Below, piece by piece: positions 1 to 6,322 of a stretch of 64,000 nt of DNA. The position numbers were made by a program, and so were the translations under genes. The number at the start of each line of letters is the position of its first letter. Position 1 is the stretch's first letter. Origin of the DNA: REEB95 sp963810055 (GTDB lineage: Bacteria > Pseudomonadota > Alphaproteobacteria > ATCC43930 > CGMCC-115725); contig CAWEME010000020.1 of assembly GCA_963810055.1 (NCBI GenBank), positions 93,079 through 157,078 of the forward strand, read 5' to 3'. The notes under the pieces are model-generated. The model was not told the origin of the DNA, did no database searches, and was given only the letters and a program-made list of their open reading frames with translations.

Positions 1-25
1 ACCGAGCTTTCCGGCGGAGGTCGAC

Positions 26-1105
26 ATGAAGAAAGCGAAGATGAGGAGGACGCCAGAGGTCGAAGCTCGCATGAAGGAGGCGAGGAAGGCGCAAATCAAA
101 ATTCGCATGGAGGAGAAGAAGAACAACCCCGGTGCGAAGGCCTGGCGGGGCAAGCGAAACCGGGAATTGCGTGTTACAGGCGCTGGCGGGCGACACGGAC
201 GTACGATGACTTTCTTCAATGCGGCTACCCGGCGGCTCGCCTGGGAGGATTACAAGCGGGTTTCGGTCGCGACGATCTGCCGGCATGCGCTCAGCACGCC
301 ATATACCTACTACAAGCGTTTCCCGAGCCGGTCGGCCTTCGAATACGGCTTGGTGCTGGTGGCCTTCAAGGAGATGACCAGGAGTTTCAACCGGGCGATG
401 GACCCCGAATCCTGGAAGAAGGCGACTCCCCAGGCAATTGTCCACCGGCTGGTGGACAGGGTTATCGACAGCACCATGACCGTCCCCGCCATTGGCGTAA
501 CCCAGCTTGCTATTCGAATCGCCATGAGCAAGCCCAAGGGGGCGGAGCCCTATTTCGAATTCAGGGCGGCGGTCATTGACCGGGCCGTCGAATTGCTCTC
601 CCCCAAGCTCGAAATCCCGAATGCCAAGAAATCCGTCCGAAATGCCATTCAAATGCTATTGGCGACGGCGACGGACGAGGCCTGGCGGCACGGAATACCG
701 TTCAAAACCGCGCGAAAACGGGAACTCGCCGGGATATACGATAATCTGGCGTTCCGCTGCCTCGGCCTTCCCCCTGGCCGGCGCGACACCAAGGAAAGCG
801 GCGCAGTGGAAAGCCCGGAAGCCGAATTCCCCGAACATCTGCAAGCCAGCCGGCGCGACACCAAGGGATTCATCGGCTTCAGACACCCGCAAACCGGCTT
901 CCCCGAACATCTGCAAGCCTTTTACGGGATCACCAAGCGATACCTCTGGATATACGAAAAGCTCGTGAATTCATCCAAAAAGCCGGAATTCAAATTGGAT
1001 TATCCAATAGAGCCGGAAGATACGAAAATCCTGGAAACCAGGATGAGAATGATCAAACCCGAGAAGCCGAAGAAGCCGCGCAAACGCGTATACAGAATGT
1101 TATGA
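26..1105 (+). CDS. TetR-like HTH protein with an internal 24-residue tandem duplication
   Basis: A 359-aa protein of uncertain role. The first 60 residues are very basic and coiled-coil-like. Residues about 68-110 resemble a TetR N-terminal DNA-binding domain: a helix, then VSVATICRHALSTPYTYYKR, then FPSRSAF, matching the usual pattern of a recognition helix followed by YxxFPSKxxL. The middle is alpha-helical, like a TetR ligand domain. Residues 251-274 and 275-298 are near-copies containing RRDTK and FPEHLQA, encoded by a 72-bp direct duplication. The C-terminus is again Lys/Arg-rich. GGAGG at 16-20 supports the start. It lies inside the integrated element. The TetR assignment is by pattern only; the basic tails and the repeat are unlike normal TetR regulators. 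Confidence 0.6.
   Translation: MKKAKMRRTPEVEARMKEARKAQIKIRMEEKKNNPGAKAWRGKRNRELRVTGAGGRHGRTMTFFNAATRRLAWEDYKRVSVATICRHALSTPYTYYKRFPSRSAFEYGLVLVAFKEMTRSFNRAMDPESWKKATPQAIVHRLVDRVIDSTMTVPAIGVTQLAIRIAMSKPKGAEPYFEFRAAVIDRAVELLSPKLEIPNAKKSVRNAIQMLLATATDEAWRHGIPFKTARKRELAGIYDNLAFRCLGLPPGRRDTKESGAVESPEAEFPEHLQASRRDTKGFIGFRHPQTGFPEHLQAFYGITKRYLWIYEKLVNSSKKPEFKLDYPIEPEDTKILETRMRMIKPEKPKKPRKRVYRML
776..919 (+). repeat. 72-bp in-frame tandem duplication within the first CDS
   Basis: Two units of 72 bp (776-847 and 848-919) share exact blocks at both ends. GCCGGCGCGACACCAAGG recurs at 777 and 849, and TTCCCCGAACATCTGCAAG recurs at 827 and 899. The middle of each unit has diverged. The period is a multiple of three, so the frame is kept. 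Confidence 0.9.
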
Positions 1106-1214
1106 TGCCGAAAAAATGGGACACGAATTTAGGACCGCAGAAAACGAGCCGTCAAATCTACCATGCCGGTTTTTGCTGTCGCGTTTTTTGATATCCGAAA
1201 ATGGAGGCTAGAAA

Positions 1215-1373
1215 ATGAGAGTCCTTGATTCCGTCCTTTACCGAATTTGGCGGATCGCGTTCTTCCCCTTCGCCATGCTGGCGCTTTTCTATGTGGCCGG
1301 ATTCCAGGGCGCTATGTCGATCTTCGGGATTGGCTTGATTTTATTCGCATTGAAGCAGGTGCGATCACCTTGA
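1215..1373 (+). CDS. Small membrane protein, 52 aa, unknown
   Basis: A short ORF with an ideal Shine-Dalgarno site (GGAGG at 1203-1207, 7 nt before ATG). The product starts MRVLDSVLYRIWRIAFF and holds two hydrophobic stretches (about residues 12-30 and 32-46) split by a short Gly/Gln turn, ending KQVRSP. This fits a two-pass or hairpin inner-membrane peptide. It lies 109 bp after the TetR-like gene on the same strand and could be co-transcribed. No family recognised. The call rests on the ribosome binding site and the hydrophobicity pattern. Confidence 0.5.
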   Translation: MRVLDSVLYRIWRIAFFPFAMLALFYVAGFQGAMSIFGIGLILFALKQVRSP

Positions 1374-1471
1374 TTTCGTCGGGCTGAAATGCCCCACATT
1401 CTACTTCTGGATGCTGGATTCAGTCATAATTGGGACGGATGACCTGCTACTCGGGTCGAGCAGTGTCAGCT

Positions 1472-1536
1472 CTTGGGGATAAACCGGACATTCCAATGAC
1501 ATGCCACCATGTCCGCTTATGACCCAAAGCGGACAT
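1472..1536. repeat. Dispersed palindromic repeat, copy 1 (two-hairpin form)
   Basis: ATGTCCGCTT (1509-1518) pairs with AAGCGGACAT (1527-1536) around an 8-nt loop. To its left is a decayed second hairpin ending in AAACCGGACAT. The same two-hairpin layout recurs near 59617-59690. Short ORFs reading through it give peptides such as MSAYDPKRT, which are not genes. Confidence 0.85.
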
Positions 1537-1562
1537 CATCGCCCTTCGGTGGCATCTCCAAT

Positions 1563-2219
1563 CTATTCGACAGGCAGACCGGCTGCTTTCCACTCGGGAA
1601 ATCCGTCCTCAAGACGCCTGATCTTGAAACCACGCTCCCGCAGCAGAGCGACGGCTTCGAATGCCAGCACGCAGTAGGGGCCTCGACAATAGGCCACGAT
1701 TTCGCGGTTCTTCGGAATCTGCCGTAGGCTCCGGCCCAACTCACGCAAGGGAATGTTGATTGCCTTGGGCAGATGACCGGCGGTGTATTCATCTTCTGGT
1801 CGCACGTCAAGCACGGTGACGAGGCCGTCCTTAAGACGCCGGACGAGTTCTTTCCGCGAAACCGGCTCCAGCGCATCGCGCTTGCGAAAGTAACTTCCGA
1901 TGATCTCGCGCACATCCGAAAAGTTATGCTCGGCGACGCGTTGTAGCGTAGCGGTCAGTTCGAGAACCGAGGGGTCGCTCAGCCCATAAAGGATGCGCTT
2001 TCCGTCCCGCCGCGAGGCGAGCAAGCCCGTTCGACGCATTAGCTGGAGGTGCTGAGAGGTATTGGCAATCGACAACCCAACACGCTTGGCGAGCGCTTCG
2101 ACGCTCCGCTCGCCTTGGGCGAGCATCTCCAGGATTTCCAACCGATGTGCGTGACCGAGCGCCTTGGCGATCTCGGCAAAGCTGGCAAAGAGCGCGCGTT
2201 TCGGATTTCCGCTTGACAT
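1563..2219 (-). CDS. ArsR-family repressor fused to a rhodanese domain
   Basis: A 218-aa two-domain regulator. Residues about 10-100 form an ArsR/SmtB winged helix (LGHAHRLEILEML, then the recognition region SIANTSQHLQLMRRTGLL). Residues about 118-215 form a rhodanese domain with LDVRPEDEY, AGHLPKAINIP and the active-site loop CRGPYC, where Cys178 is the expected sulfur-carrying residue and Cys183 closes the loop. In this fusion family the rhodanese part is thought to sense or handle reactive sulfur; I infer derepression by cysteine modification. It is divergent from an MFS transporter, with a perfect inverted repeat between them, so it probably represses that gene and itself. No clear Shine-Dalgarno site precedes the ATG. 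Confidence 0.88.
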   Translation of the reverse strand: MSSGNPKRALFASFAEIAKALGHAHRLEILEMLAQGERSVEALAKRVGLSIANTSQHLQLMRRTGLLASRRDGKRILYGLSDPSVLELTATLQRVAEHNFSDVREIIGSYFRKRDALEPVSRKELVRRLKDGLVTVLDVRPEDEYTAGHLPKAINIPLRELGRSLRQIPKNREIVAYCRGPYCVLAFEAVALLRERGFKIRRLEDGFPEWKAAGLPVE

Positions 2220-2236
2220 GTCACTACACTAGAAAG

Positions 2237-2262
2237 ATCATTCAAGTGAATTATTGAATGAT
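2237..2262. promoter_or_regulatory. Palindromic operator between the ArsR-rhodanese gene and the MFS gene
   Basis: ATCATTCAA (2237-2245) and TTGAATGAT (2254-2262) form a perfect 9-bp inverted repeat with an 8-nt spacer. It lies 18 bp upstream of the repressor start and 93 bp upstream of the transporter start. AT-rich imperfect palindromes with TTCAA/TTGAA arms are typical ArsR/SmtB operators. Confidence 0.75.
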
Positions 2263-2355
2263 GTCACCCCAGCTTGTCAAGCTCGCGGCATCGATAGGGC
2301 GGCGGAGCTTCGCGCTGCCAATGCCGGGCTAGCGGTAGCGTAAGCATAAGAAGGA

Positions 2356-3609
2356 ATGACCTTGCCAGCAGAACCGCACGCCGCCACTCCATCCGGCATA
2401 CGCCTCGGACTTCGCGAGAACTGGCAGCAGTTCTCGCTTCTGGTCCTCATCAATGCCTTCGTCGGCGGCATGGTCGGGCTGCAAGGGACGGTAGTCCCAT
2501 TGATCGGCTCCCAAGAGTTCAAGATCGCTTCAGCCACGGCGGTCGTGTCCTTTGTCATCAGCTTCGGCGTGATCAAGGCTCTCGCGAACCTAGTCTCGGG
2601 ACACTTTGCCGACATTTATGGTCGCAAGCACATGCTCGTCCTGGGCTGGCTGATCGGCCTGCCGGTGCCTTTCATGCTCGGCTGGGGGCCGAGCTGGGGC
2701 TGGATCATCGCGGCGAACGCGCTTCTCGGCGTCAATCAAGGCTTCACTTGGTCGATGACCGTCATTATGAAGGTGGACCTGGTCGGTCCCAAATCGCGCG
2801 GGCTCGCCGTCGGCCTCAACGAATTCGCGGGCTATCTCTCGGTCGGCCTCACCGCCTTCTTCGCCGGTTATATCGCCCAGCGTTACGGTCTTCGGCCGGC
2901 GCCCTTCTACCTCGGCATCGGCTATGCGGCGCTCGGGCTGATTCTCTCCACGTTGCTTGTGCACGACACGCGTCACCATGTGGGCCTGGAAGTCTCCCGT
3001 CATGCTTCACCCGGCGAGGCAGCCGGGTTCTGGGAAGTCTTTCGGCGCGCTTCGTTCGGAGACCGGAATCTGTTCGCGGCGTCGCAAGCCGGATTGGTCA
3101 ACAACCTGAACTTCGGGATGAGCTGGGGGATTTTTCCGCTGTTCTTCGCCGGGTTCGGTCTTGCGGTCGAGCGGATCGGCATTCTCAATTCGGTCTATCC
3201 CGCGGTGTGGGGCGTGCTCCAGACCGTGACCGGCCCGCTGAGCGACCGGTGGGGTCGCAAGGGCCTGATCATGGTCGGAATGTGGACGCAGGCGAGCGGG
3301 CTTTTCCTGATTGCCGCCACGCGCAGCTTCGGCTGGTGGTTCGTAGCGAGCGTACTTCTCGGCCTAGGTACAGCGATGGTCTACCCGACACTCATTGCCG
3401 CGGTATCCGATGCGTCGCATCCCTCCTGGCGCGCACGCTCACTCAGCGTCTACCGGTTCTGGCGCGATCTGGGCTATGCGGTTGGCGCGCTATCGGCAGG
3501 GGTTATGACAGATCTGTTCGGCGCCGCTTCGGCGATTGCCGTCATCGGCGCTCTCTCGGTCGTCTCAGGTACCGTAGTCGCCGTCGTCATGAATGAACGT
3601 CACGAATAG
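2356..3609 (+). CDS. MFS transporter, probable efflux permease under ArsR-rhodanese control
   Basis: A 417-aa major facilitator with about 12 hydrophobic segments. The loop 2-3 signature appears as HFADIYGRKHMLVLG and its second-half counterpart as GPLSDRWGRKGLIMVG. The first segment begins near residue 28 after a polar N-terminus. AAGGA sits directly against the ATG, which is close for a ribosome site, so the start could be slightly different. It faces the ArsR-rhodanese gene across the operator at 2237-2262, suggesting export of a sulfur or metalloid species that the regulator senses. The substrate is not deducible. It is cargo of the tRNA-Thr element. Confidence 0.85.
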   Translation: MTLPAEPHAATPSGIRLGLRENWQQFSLLVLINAFVGGMVGLQGTVVPLIGSQEFKIASATAVVSFVISFGVIKALANLVSGHFADIYGRKHMLVLGWLIGLPVPFMLGWGPSWGWIIAANALLGVNQGFTWSMTVIMKVDLVGPKSRGLAVGLNEFAGYLSVGLTAFFAGYIAQRYGLRPAPFYLGIGYAALGLILSTLLVHDTRHHVGLEVSRHASPGEAAGFWEVFRRASFGDRNLFAASQAGLVNNLNFGMSWGIFPLFFAGFGLAVERIGILNSVYPAVWGVLQTVTGPLSDRWGRKGLIMVGMWTQASGLFLIAATRSFGWWFVASVLLGLGTAMVYPTLIAAVSDASHPSWRARSLSVYRFWRDLGYAVGALSAGVMTDLFGAASAIAVIGALSVVSGTVVAVVMNERHE

Positions 3610-3636
3610 ACTGCCGTGGCACCCTAGTCGTCGGCA

Positions 3637-3667
3637 AATGTCCGCCGTTGGGGGTAAAGCGGACATT
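3637..3667. repeat. Dispersed palindromic repeat, copy 2 (single hairpin)
   Basis: AATGTCCGC (3637-3645) pairs with GCGGACATT (3659-3667). The loop carries the TTGGGGGTAAA motif also seen in other copies. It sits just after the MFS gene and may also act as its transcript end. Confidence 0.8.
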
Positions 3668-3782
3668 GATCAACTGTTGATCGCCAATCTCGAATTATGA
3701 GTATACTGCTTAGAAAGCCGGGCTATTTTCGCCGGCGAGGCCAATCCTTTAGCTTTAATAATCGCCATGTCGTAAATAAGAA

Positions 3783-4010
3783 CTATTCATTTCCAAGATC
3801 GGAAGTCGAAGTCCGTCGGCCAGCCTCAGCCCAAGCCTTTAGATCGCTGAGCTGGTAAAGGCATACCCGCCCGAATTTGAAATAGACCGGGCCGCCGCCG
3901 ACACAGCGCCACTTTTCAAGCGTTCGCCGCGCCAGGCCAAGGAAACGAGCGGCCTCGGCTGTGCGAAGATATTGTGAGTCTGGTGACGGTGTTCCGACTG
4001 AAGCGTCCAT
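3783..4010 (-). CDS. AlpA/excisionase-like helix-turn-helix protein
   Basis: A 75-aa protein starting MDASVGTPSPDSQYLRTAEA. The core is the MerR-like HTH_17 fold of phage and island excisionases: YLRTAEAARFLGLARRTLEKWR, then a wing GGPVYFKFGRVCLYQLSDLKAW. I prefer the ATG at 4010, preceded by GGAG, over the upstream ATG at 4088. It lies downstream of the unknown gene at 4125 and the integrase at 4601 on the same strand. This is the usual setting of a recombination directionality factor or an AlpA-type activator of the integrase. Confidence 0.82.
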   Translation of the reverse strand: MDASVGTPSPDSQYLRTAEAARFLGLARRTLEKWRCVGGGPVYFKFGRVCLYQLSDLKAWAEAGRRTSTSDLGNE

Positions 4011-4124
4011 CGTGTTTCTCCAAGGTGCGCCAACGCGTATTGGCGAGACAGGTACAAGATTGGAGAAATTCACGTGTTGTCGAAACACCTTTCTGCGCTA
4101 TGTTCGAAGATTCTGAAACAGAAT

Positions 4125-4604
4125 CTAGGTGCGTTTGTGTTTCATCCAAAGGGAGATGGCTTCAGCCTTAAAGCGTTTGCCGAAACGTCTAAGCCTGATC
4201 AACAGGGCATCTCGTGAATCTTTGATGTGAGGATGCCGCTTCAAGAGAATTCTCGCTGCTTGGCGCTCCTTTTTTCCTTTGCTCAACAGAATGTCGAATT
4301 CATACCAGAGAGCGAATTCATCGGTCATTTCCCATTCGCTGCGCCGGCCTCGCGTCCCGGGCTGTTTTTCCTGGAATCCCGGCACATGGGCCTTGGCGAG
4401 GGCCAAAGACAATTTCCGCCAGCGCTCGGGGTCATCAGTCCAAATCGAGAAATGCTCGAACAACAATTCAAATCTTTCGTCGAATTCAGGCCGCCATTCG
4501 GGTTCCCCTGGTGGTAATGAATGCGGCTCATCGTCGCGTGGCTCTAGCGGCTCATTGAGCTTGCCGGGATAAAGGGGTGTCTTCGCTGTTCTACGCCCGG
4601 TCAC
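4125..4604 (-). CDS. Unknown protein of the integrative element
   Basis: A 159-aa hydrophilic protein with no family I recognise. The N-terminus is Pro/Glu-rich; the middle has FDERFELLFEHFSIWTDDPERW. A basic helical C-terminal half (KKERQAARILLKRHPHIKDSRDAL, then RLRRFGKRFK) could bind nucleic acid. Its ATG overlaps the integrase stop by 4 nt, so it is probably translationally coupled to the integrase. Confidence 0.6.
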   Translation of the reverse strand: MTGRRTAKTPLYPGKLNEPLEPRDDEPHSLPPGEPEWRPEFDERFELLFEHFSIWTDDPERWRKLSLALAKAHVPGFQEKQPGTRGRRSEWEMTDEFALWYEFDILLSKGKKERQAARILLKRHPHIKDSRDALLIRLRRFGKRFKAEAISLWMKHKRT

Positions 4605-5827
4605 GCCACGAGCTCGGGGGATTTAGCAGGCTGGTTGGGGCGTAGCTGCTCCGCCGGCTTCCTGGGTGGCTGCTGCATCGCCGCCAGGAGGTGCCTGCCG
4701 ATCATCCTGTTGGCCCGGTGCATCGGCTGCGCGGCAAGATGCGCATAGCGCGCCGTCGTGCTGGTATTCCGGTGTCCGAGCAGTCCGCCGATCATCGGCA
4801 AGGATTGGCCGCTCGAAACCGCCATGCTGGCGAAACTGTGCCGCAAATCGTGCATGCGAACATCGCAAATCCCGGCTTCTGCCCGGATGCGCTGCCAGGG
4901 CTTTTCCAAGTCCTTTAAGTACGAGTTGGCCAGGCCCCCGGCAATGACATAGGGATTGCCTTGAATTGGCACGATTCGCGCCAGGATTTCGTAGGCCGGT
5001 TCGTTGAGGAAGATGATTTTGGCCCCGGTCTTGCTGTCGGGTAGGAGCAGCCGCTTTTCATCCTGGTCGATATAGGCCCATTTGAGGGTGAGAATTTCAG
5101 AAACCCGCGCCCCGGTGAATACCAGCAGCCGGATAGCCGCAATGGCGCTCGGCAATTCGCTCTTGGTTTTCTCGGCCTTATTCAGCGCGGCATTGAGCCG
5201 GCTGAATTCCTCTCGCGTCAAATAGCGGTCGCGCTTCTTTTCCTTGAATTTCTCGATATGGCGGCAAGGATTCGAATAGTCCGGCTTGAGGCCCCAGCGC
5301 TCGGCCATATTGAACATATTGGAGAGGAGTGCGAGCACGCGATTGGCTTGATAAGGCGATTTGTGGAACTTGTGATGCAAATCGGCAATATCGGCCCGCG
5401 TGATTTCAGCCAATTTGCGCGCCCCGAATTGGCGCAATAAGACGCGGTCAATAATTCGGCGAATTTCGCGAGTGGTGCTCGGCTTCAAGCGGCTTTCGGC
5501 GTGCTCCTTGAAATAGCGCTCGGCAAATTCAGAGAATTTCGGCGCGTTGCGCGCCTCGTCGCGCTCGCCCGAGGGATCGCCGCCGTCCGATGCCTCGGCA
5601 AGCCAAAGCCGTGCCGTAAGGCGCGCCTGTTCGACCGTGATTGATCCATGTAGTCCGATCTTGGGCTTGCGTTGCCGGCCGCTCTTGTTACGGTATTTGA
5701 GGATGTAAACGCGCTTGCCGGAGGGCCAAATGCGCACGCCGAATCCGGGGAGTTCGCTGTCCCACAGGATTACCTCGCGCCCTTCCGGGGCGAAGCTTTC
5801 GACCAAACGCTTGGTCAGTTTCGGCAT
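4601..5827 (-). CDS. int: Tyrosine recombinase integrase, P4-like, with N-terminal arm-binding domain
   Basis: A 408-aa site-specific recombinase that would catalyse integration and excision of the element at tRNA-Thr. Residues 1-90 are a DUF4102-type arm-binding domain (LWDSELPGFGVRIWPSG and YRNKSGRQRKPKIG), about 95-190 a SAM-like core-binding domain, and about 200-375 the catalytic domain. Catalytic residues are visible: Arg241 (TGARVSEIL), His326 and Arg329 (HDLRHSF), His352 (LGHRN) and Tyr361 (ARYAHL). Family length is normal. It is transcribed away from the attachment site at 6016-6061, with direct-repeat candidate arm sites at 5834-5898 upstream of its start. Confidence 0.95.
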   Translation of the reverse strand: MPKLTKRLVESFAPEGREVILWDSELPGFGVRIWPSGKRVYILKYRNKSGRQRKPKIGLHGSITVEQARLTARLWLAEASDGGDPSGERDEARNAPKFSEFAERYFKEHAESRLKPSTTREIRRIIDRVLLRQFGARKLAEITRADIADLHHKFHKSPYQANRVLALLSNMFNMAERWGLKPDYSNPCRHIEKFKEKKRDRYLTREEFSRLNAALNKAEKTKSELPSAIAAIRLLVFTGARVSEILTLKWAYIDQDEKRLLLPDSKTGAKIIFLNEPAYEILARIVPIQGNPYVIAGGLANSYLKDLEKPWQRIRAEAGICDVRMHDLRHSFASMAVSSGQSLPMIGGLLGHRNTSTTARYAHLAAQPMHRANRMIGRHLLAAMQQPPRKPAEQLRPNQPAKSPELVA

Positions 5828-6015
5828 AATTACGATCTCGCCTCTGACTTACTGATCTCGCCACTGATTGAAAATTTCCGGTACCACATAGGTACCACAA
5901 GAAAGAGATTCGTGGCGTCTCAGAGGCATCTTCGGCAAAAAATATTTTGCGAATTAATCAATCACGGGAGTAGCTTAGAGGATAACGGAGTGAACGGTCA
6001 AAACCTCCGGAAGCA
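5828..6015. other. Non-coding end of the element with candidate integrase arm sites
   Basis: No gene is visible between the integrase start and the tRNA fragment. GATCTCGCC occurs at 5834-5842 and 5854-5862 (period 20), and GGTACCAC at 5880-5887 and 5891-5898 (period 11). Paired direct repeats between an integrase gene and its att core are usual for arm-type or excisionase sites; the assignment here is inference. Confidence 0.45.
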
Positions 6016-6061
6016 ATTCGTAATCAGTAGGTCCGCGGTTCGAATCCGCGCGTCGGCACCA
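6016..6061 (+). other. Attachment site: 3' fragment of tRNA-Thr(CGT)
   Basis: The sequence runs from the anticodon loop TTCGTAA (anticodon CGT) through a complete T arm (CGCGG, loop TTCGAAT, CCGCG), the 3' acceptor strand CGTCGGC, discriminator A and CCA. The 5' side of the anticodon stem is absent (AGCAA stands where ACTGA is needed) and no GCCGACG acceptor strand precedes it. It is therefore a fragment left at the distal end of an island whose integration rebuilt the intact tRNA at the other end, left of this window. Crossover in the anticodon loop is typical. Confidence 0.8.
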
Positions 6062-6322
6062 GCTTTCAACGGATTGCAGCGTTGCGAATTCACCTTGCCG
6101 CCGCAACGCGGCGATCTTACGGCATTGGATACGGTCCCGGACGGCGTCCGCGTCATGTCCGCCTATCTCGAAATAAAACCTCAACAATATTGCAACACGG
6201 CGCTTGATTTACATCATGGACTCCCCTGCTGCACATGCTACCGAGTGGGCGTGGACGATGCCGGGACGGGAGAAAGCCGTGGCGCACATCGTGCGCATGC
6301 CACCGTCATCATGGAGTCATTC
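6062..6322. other. Non-coding region between the attachment site and phaC
   Basis: About 260 bp of chromosomal sequence just outside the element. It presumably carries the phaC promoter. The phaC frame is open far upstream (from 5672) through the att site, but that extension has no family similarity and includes the tRNA fragment, so it is not coding. Confidence 0.5.

Noticed and set aside
1509..1727. 72-aa plus-strand ORF starting MSAYDPKRT
   Set aside because: It begins in the dispersed palindrome and runs antisense to the ArsR-rhodanese gene. Similar peptides arise wherever this repeat occurs.
2748..3596. 282-aa second-frame plus-strand ORF inside the MFS gene
   Set aside because: Arg-rich out-of-frame shadow of the MFS transporter.
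5965..6061. A complete tRNA gene
   Set aside because: GAGTAGCTTAGAGGATAAC looks D-arm-like, but neither the 5' acceptor strand nor the 5' anticodon stem can pair with the 3' half. Only the 3' fragment is supported.
5672..6322. Very long N-terminal extension of the phaC frame
   Set aside because: The open frame runs through the tRNA fragment and antisense to the integrase. The extra 217 residues have no PhaC similarity, while ATG 6323 has a ribosome site and gives family length.
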